This document shows, piece after piece, positions 1-5,027 of a stretch of DNA of 6,594 nucleotides (position 1 is the stretch's first letter; each line of letters starts with the position of its first letter). The stretch is from Acetobacteraceae bacterium (GTDB lineage Bacteria; Pseudomonadota; Alphaproteobacteria; Acetobacterales; Acetobacteraceae), in the NCBI GenBank assembly GCA_030044345.1, contig JASHVY010000417.1, positions 1 to 6,594 on the forward strand. Reading direction: 5' to 3'. The notes below the pieces were generated by a model. That model saw only the letters and a program-made list of their open reading frames with translations. It was not told where the DNA came from and searched no databases. The position numbers were made by a program, and so were the translations under genes.

Positions 1-1
1 C

Positions 2-241
2 AATGCGCAGCGATTCCTCTCGGTTCTCGCCGCCTACCGGGACGCGAAATCGATCACGCTCGACCGCCTCTATCTCGATACGATGGAAAGCGTGCTCGCC
101 AAGAGCCACACCATCGTGCTGGGCACGGGCGCCGACCGGCTGCTGCCGCTTCTCTCGCTGCCCACGTCGCCGGTGCCGGCATTCAAGCCGCCGCCAACCG
201 GGGCGCCGGCCAGCGGGTCCCTGTCGGGGGGCACGCCGTGA
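2..241 (+). CDS. hflK: HflK C-terminal end (SPFH-domain FtsH regulator), 5' truncated by the window
   Basis: Only the last 79 codons are inside the window, read in the frame starting at base 2 and ending at TGA 239-241. The visible part opens with QRFLSVLAAYRDAKSIT, followed by RLYLDTMESVLAKSHTIVLG. This is the typical end of the HflK SPFH/coiled-coil region, where the helix that contacts HflC gives way to a short conserved strand. The last 30 or so residues are Pro/Gly/Ala-rich and look unstructured, as is usual for HflK tails. In the known family, HflK and HflC form a large membrane cage that encloses FtsH and modulates its proteolysis of membrane proteins. The stop overlaps the hflC GTG start (GTGA, 238-241), so the two genes are almost certainly co-transcribed and translationally coupled. 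Identity rests on this C-terminal match plus the hflC neighbour. Confidence 0.88.
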   Translation, partial: NAQRFLSVLAAYRDAKSITLDRLYLDTMESVLAKSHTIVLGTGADRLLPLLSLPTSPVPAFKPPPTGAPASGSLSGGTP

Positions 242-1164
242 GCGCGCGCATCTGGGCCCTTCTCGTCGCTGTCATCCTCATCCTGGTCGTCGCCACGAAT
301 GCGTTCTTCACCGTGCCGCAGATCAGCGAGGCGCTCGTCACCCAGTTCGGCAAGCCGGTCCGGGTGATCACCACGCCGGGCCTGCACGTGAAGCTCCCTT
401 TCGTGCAGGAGGTGATCCCGTTCGATCGCCGCCTGCTCGATTATGAGCTGCCGAGCGAGGAGGTGATCCTGGGCGATCAGCAGCGATTGGTGGTGGACGG
501 ATTCGCCCGTTTCCGGATCACCGATCCGCTCGCCTATTATCAGGCGGTGGGCACCACCGAGGATGGCATCCGCGCGCGGCTCGGCTCGATTCTCGGCTCG
601 TCCTTCCGCCGGGTGCTCGGCAACGAGACATTGCCCGCGGTGCTTTCCACGGCGCGCAACCGGATCATGGGCGAGATCCGAAGCGAGGTGAACGCATCGA
701 TGCAGGGCTTCGGCATCACGATCGACGATGTGCGCATCCGCCGCGCGGATCTTCCGGAAGAGAACACCCAGGCCGTGCTCGCGCGGATGCAGTCCGAACG
801 CGAACGCGTCGCAGCACTCGTCCGCGCCGACGGCGAACAGGCGGCGACCGTGATTCGCGCCGGGGCTGACCGCGAGCGCACCGTGCTCCTGGCCGAGGCC
901 AATGCGCGGGCGGCCGCGCTGCGCGGCGAGGGGGAAGCGCAGGCAACCACCATCCTGGCGAAAGCCTATGATCAGGATCCGGGCTTCTTCACCATCTGGC
1001 GCACGCTCGAGATCTATAGCCAGGGGCTTGCCGGCAGCCATACGGAGCTTCTTCTCAGCCCCTCGACGCCATTGCTCCGCTACCTCGACGCCGCGCCGCA
1101 TCCGGAGTCCGAAGTGGACTCCGGGCCAAAGCCTGGGCCGAACTCCGGGCCGGGCAGCCCCTGA
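238..1164 (+). CDS. hflC: HflC, SPFH-domain membrane protein, partner of HflK and regulator of FtsH
   Basis: This complete gene encodes 308 aa, close to the usual length of about 290-330. The start is GTG at 238, overlapping the hflK stop by 4 bp. It gives an N-terminus with one membrane segment (about residues 4-24, IWALLVAVILILVVATNAFF) and no cleavable signal. The SPFH/band-7 domain follows (about 25-190), with family-typical stretches such as QFGKPVRVITTPGLHVKLPF and FDRRLLDYELPSEEV. Next comes an Ala/Glu/Arg-rich coiled coil (about 190-245, QSERERVAALVRADGEQAA) and the HflC signature AYDQDPGFFTIWRTLEIY. The last 20 residues are a Pro/Gly/Ser tail (SGPKPGPNSGPGSP) that E. coli HflC, as I recall it, lacks; its DNA is repetitive (see findings). 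In known systems HflC is anchored in the inner membrane with a periplasmic domain and builds the HflKC-FtsH assembly. Family assignment is secure; the role of the tail is unknown. Confidence 0.95.
   Translation: MSARIWALLVAVILILVVATNAFFTVPQISEALVTQFGKPVRVITTPGLHVKLPFVQEVIPFDRRLLDYELPSEEVILGDQQRLVVDGFARFRITDPLAYYQAVGTTEDGIRARLGSILGSSFRRVLGNETLPAVLSTARNRIMGEIRSEVNASMQGFGITIDDVRIRRADLPEENTQAVLARMQSERERVAALVRADGEQAATVIRAGADRERTVLLAEANARAAALRGEGEAQATTILAKAYDQDPGFFTIWRTLEIYSQGLAGSHTELLLSPSTPLLRYLDAAPHPESEVDSGPKPGPNSGPGSP
1102..1124 (+). repeat. Perfect 9-bp inverted repeat near the 3' end of hflC
   Basis: CCGGAGTCC (1102-1110) and GGACTCCGG (1116-1124) are exact reverse complements around a 5-base loop, GAAGT. 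The 3' arm shares ACTCCGGGCC with a second copy at 1142-1151, so the 5' arm could pair with either. It lies within codons for the Pro/Ser/Gly tail and has no T-run after it. It may be only a by-product of the repetitive tail, or an mRNA-stabilising hairpin. Confidence 0.55.
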
Positions 1165-1400
1165 AGGTGGCGCTCTTCACCGCTTCCCCTTGCCGCGCGA
1201 TGCCCGGCCAGCGCACAATTGCGGCTACGGGTTCGGCGCCGGGTGGCGCCGCGGCTTATCAGCCCCTCCCGATCCGCGGGTCGCGCGTTCCCGGCCATGT
1301 CGCCGGGGCCCGTGCGTGGGATCGGGAATGCGGCCCGAGAGAGACCAGCAAGGCTTCCCGCATCGACCCGGCGGGAGCGGCTCAAGGGATGTGGCTCCCC
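1165..1400. other. Non-coding gap between hflC and the degP-type gene
   Basis: This 236-bp stretch has no convincing gene. The downstream frame is open back to a GTG at 1167, but the extra sequence resembles no protein and places the signal peptide internally. The small DUF2065 gene often found between hflC and degP in proteobacteria is not seen in any frame. The stretch contains a GC-rich hairpin (1234-1251) and a weak promoter-like pair: TTGCCG at 1190-1195 and CACAAT at 1214-1219, with an 18-base spacer and four of six consensus matches each. The degP-type gene could therefore have its own promoter, but the sequence alone does not prove it. Confidence 0.6.
1234..1251 (+). terminator. GC hairpin after hflC, weak terminator candidate
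   Basis: CGGCGCC (1234-1240) pairs with GGCGCCG (1245-1251) around a GGGT loop, a perfect 7-bp stem 70 bases after the hflC stop. There is no run of T after it (GCGGCTTATC follows), so it is not a standard intrinsic terminator. It could slow polymerase, protect the hflC mRNA end, or be chance in GC-rich DNA. Confidence 0.25.
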
Positions 1401-2975
1401 ATGCGTTCACGGCTCGCTCGTCTCGGACCCGCCGGCCTCGTCTGCCTGGCTCTCCTGCTTGCCGGTCTCCTGCTTGCCGGGGCGCCCTTCGCGCGCGCGG
1501 CGGGCCCGGATTCCGCCCCCCCGGGGCTGCCGAGCTTCGCCGATCTTGCCGCGCGCCTGCTGCCGGCCGTCGTCAATGTCGCCAGCACCGAGACCGTCTC
1601 GTCCTCGGACAATCAGGGCCCGGGAGAGCCCGCTCTACCCACTCTGCCGCCCGGGTCGCCGCTGGAAAAATTCTTCCACAATTTCATGAACCATCAGGGC
1701 CAAGGGAACAACGGGGATCAGGGGGGTGATGCGCCGCCGGCCCCGGACCGGCTGCAAAGCCTTGGCTCCGGCTTCATCATCGATCCTTCGGGCCTGGTCG
1801 TGACCAACAATCACGTGATCGAAGGCGCGCAGCAGATCACGGTGACGCTGCATGACGGCACGGTCTATCCCGCAACGCTGGTCGGCCATGACGACAGGAT
1901 GGACCTCGCCCTTCTGCGCATCCATGCGCCCGGGCCGCTTCCCTTCGTCTCGTTCGGCGATTCGGACCGGATCCGCGTGGGTGACTGGGTGCTTGCGATC
2001 GGCAACCCCTTCGGCCTTGGCGGCACGGTGACCGCCGGCATCGTCTCCGCCCGCGGGCGCAACCTGAACGAAGGTCCGTACGACGACTTCATCCAGACCG
2101 ACGCGCCGATCAACCGCGGCAATTCCGGCGGCCCGCTCTTCGACCTGGAAGGGCAGGTGATCGGCATCAACACCGCGATCTTCTCGCCTTCCGGCGGCTC
2201 GGTCGGCATCGGCTTCGCGATCCCGGGCAATATCGCCAAGCCCGTGCTCGCCCAGTTGCGCGAATATGGCCACGCAAGGCTCGGCTGGCTCGGCGTGCGG
2301 GTGCAGGAGGTGACACCCGACATCGCGGCGAGCCTCGGCCTCAAATCGCCCTCGGGCGCGCTCGTCGCCGGCGTCAATGCGGGCGGCCCGGCCGAAAAAG
2401 CCGGCGTGAAATCCGGCGATGTCATCCTCACCTTCAACGGGCACAAGGTGCCGGACATGCATTCGCTGCCGCTGATCGTCGCCGAGACGACGATCGGCAC
2501 GACCGTGCCGGTGGAGATCTGGCGGCACGGGGGGATCGAGACATTGAGGGCGACCATCGGCGAGCTCGCGCCGGAGACCACGGCCTCCCTCCGCACTCCG
2601 GCGCCCAGCGCGGGACCGCCGGAGACGGCGATCGCCTCGCTCGGCCTCAGCCTCGCACCGCTCTCCGCCAAGCTCAGGAGCCAGTATCATCTCGGCGCCG
2701 ACCAGAAGGGCGTGGTCGTCACCACCGTGACACAAGGTGGCCCGGCGGCCTCGCATGGGCTCAAGCCCGGAGATGTCGTGCTCGAGGTCCAGCAGCAGAC
2801 GGTGAACTCGCCGGCCGAGGTCCTGGACCGGATCGACGCCGTCCGCCGCGAGGGCCGTCCGTCGGTGCTGATGCTGATCCAGCACGGCAGCACGATGAAT
2901 TGGGTGCCGCTGCCCGTCTCCGGCGCCGGCCCCGGGTCAGCGCCCGGTTCGCCCGGCAAAGTCTCGCCGGGCTGA
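1401..2975 (+). CDS. degP: HtrA/DegP-type periplasmic serine endoprotease (Do family)
   Basis: With the ATG at 1401 the protein is 524 aa, within the normal range for DegP/MucD. That start gives a textbook signal peptide: basic MRSRLARLG, a Leu/Ala core, then AFARAAG-like cleavage context (GAPFARA-AG). An ATG at 1389 (MWLPMRS) is the main alternative; AAGGGA at 1384-1389 could serve 1401 and GGGAG at 1373-1377 could serve 1389. The trypsin-like domain carries the triad His138 (TNNHVI), Asp168 (RMDLALL) and Ser242 (RGNSGGPL). Between the N-terminus and the protease core lies a Gln/Asn/Gly-rich loop (about 93-112), comparable to the LA loop of DegP. PDZ1 starts near residue 295 (GWLGVRVQEVTP) and PDZ2 near 413 (SLGLSLAPL). 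A Gly/Pro/Ser tail ends the protein. The family degrades or refolds damaged periplasmic proteins, often as PDZ-gated oligomers. Two PDZ domains favour DegP/DegQ/MucD over DegS. Proximity to hflKC fits an envelope quality-control cluster. Confidence 0.92.
   Translation: MRSRLARLGPAGLVCLALLLAGLLLAGAPFARAAGPDSAPPGLPSFADLAARLLPAVVNVASTETVSSSDNQGPGEPALPTLPPGSPLEKFFHNFMNHQGQGNNGDQGGDAPPAPDRLQSLGSGFIIDPSGLVVTNNHVIEGAQQITVTLHDGTVYPATLVGHDDRMDLALLRIHAPGPLPFVSFGDSDRIRVGDWVLAIGNPFGLGGTVTAGIVSARGRNLNEGPYDDFIQTDAPINRGNSGGPLFDLEGQVIGINTAIFSPSGGSVGIGFAIPGNIAKPVLAQLREYGHARLGWLGVRVQEVTPDIAASLGLKSPSGALVAGVNAGGPAEKAGVKSGDVILTFNGHKVPDMHSLPLIVAETTIGTTVPVEIWRHGGIETLRATIGELAPETTASLRTPAPSAGPPETAIASLGLSLAPLSAKLRSQYHLGADQKGVVVTTVTQGGPAASHGLKPGDVVLEVQQQTVNSPAEVLDRIDAVRREGRPSVLMLIQHGSTMNWVPLPVSGAGPGSAPGSPGKVSPG
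1451..1480 (+). repeat. Exact 15-bp tandem duplication in the degP signal-peptide core
   Basis: TCTCCTGCTTGCCGG occurs at 1451-1465 and again, with no mismatch and no gap, at 1466-1480. The unit is five codons long, so it repeats LLLAG in the hydrophobic core of the signal peptide without disturbing the frame. Identical silent positions in both copies indicate a recent duplication rather than codon coincidence. Confidence 0.9.
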
Positions 2976-2980
2976 ACCGG
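2944..2980 (+). terminator. Very stable 14-bp hairpin spanning the degP stop codon
   Basis: Bases 2944-2957 (CCGGTTCGCCCGGC) pair with 2966-2980 (GCCGGGC, bulged T, GAACCGG) around an 8-base loop, AAAGTCTC. The only defect is bulged T2973, which is the first base of the degP TGA stop. There is no T-run after it, so it is not a classical intrinsic terminator. The 3' arm ends 5 bases before the ATG at 2986 and takes in part of the only Shine-Dalgarno-like sequence of that gene (GGCGGG, 2979-2984). It probably protects the degP mRNA 3' end and/or restricts translation of the next gene. Confidence 0.5.
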
Positions 2981-2985
2981 CGGGA

Positions 2986-4314
2986 ATGGCTCCTCGCGTC
3001 GATCCCGTCCGCTCCGATACCAGCCTGCCCGAGAAGGCCGCCGTGGTGGTGGCGGGGGGCGGGATCATCGGTACCTCGACCGCCTTCTTCCTCGCCCGGA
3101 AGGGTCTTCCCGTCGTGCTGTGCGAGAAGGGCGAGATCGGCGCCGAGCAGTCGAGCCGCAACTGGGGCTGGTGCCGCAAGATGGGCCGGGACCCGCGGGA
3201 GATCCCGCTCGTCATCGAAAGCCTCCGGCTGTGGGGCGAAATGAACGCCCTCACCGAAGCGGAGACCGGGTTCCGGACCTGCGGTGTCACCTATCTCTGC
3301 AAAACACCGGCGGAATTGGCGCGGCGTGAGGCCTGGCTCGATCATGCGCGGCCCTACCAGCTCGACAGCCGCCTGCTCTCGCATGCCGATCTGAAAAACC
3401 TCTTTCCCGGCCTCGAAGGGACCTGGGCGGGCGGCCTCTACACGCCGAGCGACGGGCGCGCCGAACCGACCAGGGCCGCCCCCGCCATCGCCGAGGCCGC
3501 GCGCCGGCTCGGCGCCAGCGTGATGACCCGCTGCGCGGTTCGCGGCATCGAGACGACGGCCGGCCGCGTCAGCGCCGCGGTCACCGAGAAGGGACGGATC
3601 GCCTGCCAGTCCATCGTGCTCGCAGGCGGTGTCTGGTCGCGGCTCTTCGCCGGCAATCTCGGCCTCCGCCTGCCGCAGCTTCGCGTCGTTTCCGCGGTGA
3701 TGCGCACCGAAACGCTGGAGGGCGGGCCGGAAATCTCGGCCGCCGGCGAGGGGTTCGGGTTTCGCAAGCGTCTGGATGGCGGCTATACGGTCGCCAACTG
3801 GAGCAACAACCGCTTCGACATCACGCCGGATGCCTTCCGCTTCCTCGCCGATTTTCTTCCGGCACTCCGCCTCGAGCGGAAATCATTGCGGGTCCGGATC
3901 GGACGTCCTTTCCTCGAAGCCTGGCGGACGAAGCGGAGCTGGGCGCTCGACGAGCCTTCGCCCTTCGAGAGCGTCCGCACCCTCGATCCGGCGCCTGATC
4001 CCGTGATCCTCACCGAGGCGCGGGAAACTCTCGGCGCCGCATTCCCGGTCTTCCGCACCATGCGCATCGCCGAGACATGGGGCGGGGCGATCGATGTGAC
4101 GCCCGATGCGGTTCCGGTGATCTCGCCTGTCGAGAAGCTGCCGGGCTTCTTCATCGCCACCGGCTTTTCTGGCCATGGCTTCGGCATCGGTCCCGGCGCC
4201 GGCCGGCTCGCGGCTGATCTGGTGAGCGGCGATCGGCCGGTGGTCGATCCGGAACCGTTTCGTTTCTCCCGCTTCACCGATGGCTCGCATCCAAAGCCTT
4301 CGCCGCTTCTGTAG
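2986..4314 (+). CDS. FAD-dependent oxidoreductase, DAO family (amine/amino-acid oxidase or dehydrogenase type)
   Basis: The gene encodes 442 aa. The N-terminus has a Rossmann beta-alpha-beta FAD site: VVVAGGGIIG with Gly24, Gly26 and Gly29, and Glu47 in VVLCEKG, placed to bind the adenosine ribose. The stretch EQSSRNWGWCRKMGRD follows, in the position where DAO proteins contact the flavin ring. The C-terminus has the second typical FAD-contacting segment (about 386-412, GFFIATGFSGHGFGIGPGAG). No signal peptide or membrane segment is seen, so it is probably cytoplasmic. Relatives include D-amino-acid dehydrogenase (DadA), sarcosine oxidase beta and other amine oxidases; the substrate cannot be read from sequence, so no symbol is given. 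ATG 2986 is the only sensible start: it lies 10 bp after the degP stop with a crowded GGCGGG just upstream. Co-transcription with degP is likely from spacing, although the functions do not obviously connect and a strong hairpin separates them. Confidence 0.88.
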   Translation: MAPRVDPVRSDTSLPEKAAVVVAGGGIIGTSTAFFLARKGLPVVLCEKGEIGAEQSSRNWGWCRKMGRDPREIPLVIESLRLWGEMNALTEAETGFRTCGVTYLCKTPAELARREAWLDHARPYQLDSRLLSHADLKNLFPGLEGTWAGGLYTPSDGRAEPTRAAPAIAEAARRLGASVMTRCAVRGIETTAGRVSAAVTEKGRIACQSIVLAGGVWSRLFAGNLGLRLPQLRVVSAVMRTETLEGGPEISAAGEGFGFRKRLDGGYTVANWSNNRFDITPDAFRFLADFLPALRLERKSLRVRIGRPFLEAWRTKRSWALDEPSPFESVRTLDPAPDPVILTEARETLGAAFPVFRTMRIAETWGGAIDVTPDAVPVISPVEKLPGFFIATGFSGHGFGIGPGAGRLAADLVSGDRPVVDPEPFRFSRFTDGSHPKPSPLL

Positions 4315-4348
4315 CGCTTTCGAGATTTGCTGGCGGAACGATTGCCGA

Positions 4349-4378
4349 TTGACAGGGCGGGTCACTTCCGCCTTCTCT
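4349..4378 (+). promoter_or_regulatory. Candidate promoter for the riboswitch-crcB-DUF190 transcript
   Basis: TTGACA at 4349-4354 is a perfect -35 element. The -10 position, 16-18 bases downstream, holds only CCTTCTCT (4371-4378), a weak match to TATAAT. Transcription from here would begin at about 4383-4386, the first bases of the aptamer stem, which supports the call. The spacer contains an inverted repeat, GGCGG/CCGCC (4356-4360 with 4368-4372), followed by TTCTCTT, which may double as a weak terminator for the upstream oxidoreductase gene. A direct repeat CGATTG (4339-4344 and 4346-4351) overlaps the -35 and could be an operator, but nothing proves that. Confidence 0.5.
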
Positions 4379-4383
4379 TGCCG

Positions 4384-4433
4384 AAGGTGACGGGGTCCAC
4401 CTTGTAGCGACCTGCGGGGCTGATGGCTCCTCC
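4384..4433 (+). ncRNA. Fluoride riboswitch aptamer (crcB RNA motif)
   Basis: The aptamer folds as the known class. P1 is AAGGTG (4384-4389) with CACCTT (4398-4403), closing an 8-base loop. Loop bases GGGGTC (4392-4397) form the diagnostic pseudoknot with GGCTCC (4425-4430): six pairs, two of them G-U. The second stem is short: GC 4407-4408 with GC 4419-4420, then a two-base GA bulge, then CC 4411-4412 with GG 4417-4418, capped by TGCG. The conserved GCTGATGGCTCCT is present (4419-4431). By alignment to my memory of the Thermotoga petrophila crystal structure, the A40-U48 linchpin corresponds to A4423 and T4431, and A6/U38 to A4390 and T4421. One deviation is C4391 where that structure has U7 beside the ion site. 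Fluoride binding is known to stabilise the pseudoknot and turn on genes such as crcB, which lies directly downstream here. Confidence 0.9.
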
Positions 4434-4467
4434 GTTTGCGATCCGCTCGGCAGAGGGGAAGTTGTTT
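4427..4467 (+). terminator. Possible riboswitch expression platform: terminator hairpin competing with the pseudoknot
   Basis: CTCCTC (4427-4432) can pair along its whole length with GAGGGG (4453-4458), and an inner mini-hairpin GCG/CGC (4438-4440 with 4444-4446) stacks within the loop. The following AAGTTGTTT (4459-4467) is T-rich though not a clean T-run. The 5' arm uses four of the six pseudoknot bases and linchpin T4431, so this hairpin and the fluoride-bound aptamer exclude each other. That is the expected logic of a transcriptional ON switch. The fold was drawn by eye, without energy calculation. Confidence 0.4.
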
Positions 4468-4531
4468 CGCCCACTACGACTTTTTCGATCGACCGGGAAA
4501 ACAAAGCGAGAGCGTGACGATCTGGAATCAT

Positions 4532-4547
4532 CGCGCGCAAGCGCGCG
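4532..4547 (+). repeat. 6-bp GC hairpin in the crcB leader
   Basis: CGCGCG (4532-4537) pairs with CGCGCG (4542-4547) around a CAAG loop. No T-run follows. It sits between the aptamer and crcB and may act as a structural spacer, pause site or nothing; alternating CG tracts can arise by chance in GC-rich DNA. Confidence 0.35.
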
Positions 4548-4613
4548 CCGAGCGGTTTCCTCTCGTCGCGATTCTCATTTCAACCTTTCTCCGACTCATC
4601 TTCCTTCGGCCGA

Positions 4614-4628
4614 CCTTCCTCGGGAAGG
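4614..4628 (+). promoter_or_regulatory. Hairpin sequestering the crcB ribosome binding site
   Basis: CCTTCC (4614-4619) pairs perfectly with GGAAGG (4623-4628) around a TCG loop. The 3' arm is the purine core of the crcB Shine-Dalgarno region (GGGAAGGG, 4622-4629), which lies 9 bases before the ATG at 4639. Formation would hide the ribosome site. Two further pyrimidine stretches upstream (CCTTTC 4584-4589 and CTTCCTTC 4600-4607) could pair with the same purines, so alternative structures are possible. Confidence 0.5.
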
Positions 4629-4638
4629 GTGCGCCTGA

Positions 4639-5013
4639 ATGTGGACCTATATCGCGATCGCCATCGGCGGCACGCTCGGCTGCTGGGCGCGCTATGCCAT
4701 GACCAATCTCGTGCAGGCGATCTATGGTCGCGGGTTTCCTTACGCCACGCTCAGCATCAACCTGTTGGGCAGCCTTCTCATGGGGTTCCTTTTCTTCGCG
4801 ACCCTGGAGCGGCTCACCATTTCGCCGGCCGTCCGCACCGGCATTCTCACCGGCGTCATCGGCGGGTTCACCACGTTCTCGACCTTCGAGATGGAGACCC
4901 TTCTACTGGTCGAGCAGGGAGACACCTTCAAAGCGCTGCTCTATGTCTTCCTTTCGGTGGTGCCTGGATTCCTCGGCGCTTTCGGCGGCGCCTACATCGC
5001 GCGCAATCTGTGA
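4639..5013 (+). CDS. crcB: CrcB/Fluc fluoride ion channel
   Basis: The gene encodes 124 aa, the standard length for a single-domain Fluc protein. An in-frame TGA lies directly before ATG 4639, so the start cannot be further upstream; GGGAAGGG at 4622-4629 is the ribosome site. Family motifs appear in order: GGTLGCWARY in helix 1, the helix 2 motif ATLSINLLGSLLMGF with its conserved Asn, and the signature GVIGGFTTFSTFEME, which contains the helix-3 break and the Phe/Thr/Ser residues lining the pore. A fourth hydrophobic helix ends the protein (AYIARNL). Fluc proteins assemble as antiparallel dual-topology dimers in the inner membrane and let fluoride leave the cytoplasm, lowering its toxicity to enzymes such as enolase and pyrophosphatase. 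The riboswitch upstream supports this function independently of the protein. It is the first gene of a two-gene unit with the DUF190 gene. Confidence 0.96.
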   Translation: MWTYIAIAIGGTLGCWARYAMTNLVQAIYGRGFPYATLSINLLGSLLMGFLFFATLERLTISPAVRTGILTGVIGGFTTFSTFEMETLLLVEQGDTFKALLYVFLSVVPGFLGAFGGAYIARNL

Positions 5014-5027
5014 AATCCGGGGGAGAG

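Larger units (their letters stand above)
4315..4638. other. 324-bp non-coding leader region upstream of crcB
   Basis: There is no credible gene here. Reading 5' to 3', the stretch contains: a short inverted repeat and promoter element (4349-4378), a fluoride riboswitch aptamer (4384-4433), a hairpin competing with it (4427-4458) followed by a T-rich stretch, a 6-bp GC hairpin (4532-4547), a pyrimidine-rich tract (about 4571-4620), and a hairpin covering the crcB ribosome binding site (4614-4628). Short open frames from ATG 4423 and 4436 overlap the aptamer and encode protein-unlike sequence. A leader of about 205 bases after the aptamer is long for this riboswitch class. Confidence 0.8.

Noticed and set aside
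70..1101. Minus-strand open frame of 343 codons opposite hflK/hflC
   Set aside because: Low-complexity Arg/His/Ala-rich translation; hflK and hflC on the + strand explain the region.
1167..1400. N-terminal extension of the degP-type protein from GTG 1167
   Set aside because: The added 78 residues resemble nothing and would place a clear signal peptide in the interior, where it could not work normally.
1635..2885. Minus-strand open frame of 416 codons opposite the degP-type gene
   Set aside because: It mirrors the codon structure of a protein with an intact catalytic triad and PDZ domains on the + strand; no own motifs or plausible start context.
4423..4638. Short open frame (71 codons) starting inside the aptamer, as a possible leader peptide
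   Set aside because: Its start lies within the conserved TGATGG of the riboswitch, it has no ribosome site, and its sequence is dominated by Arg, Ser and Pro without pattern.
4629..5027. Long upstream extension of the DUF190 frame across crcB
   Set aside because: The frame is open by chance through crcB, and the extension is Arg/His-rich and protein-unlike. CrcB in the other frame is unmistakable. It is not a fusion of the two.
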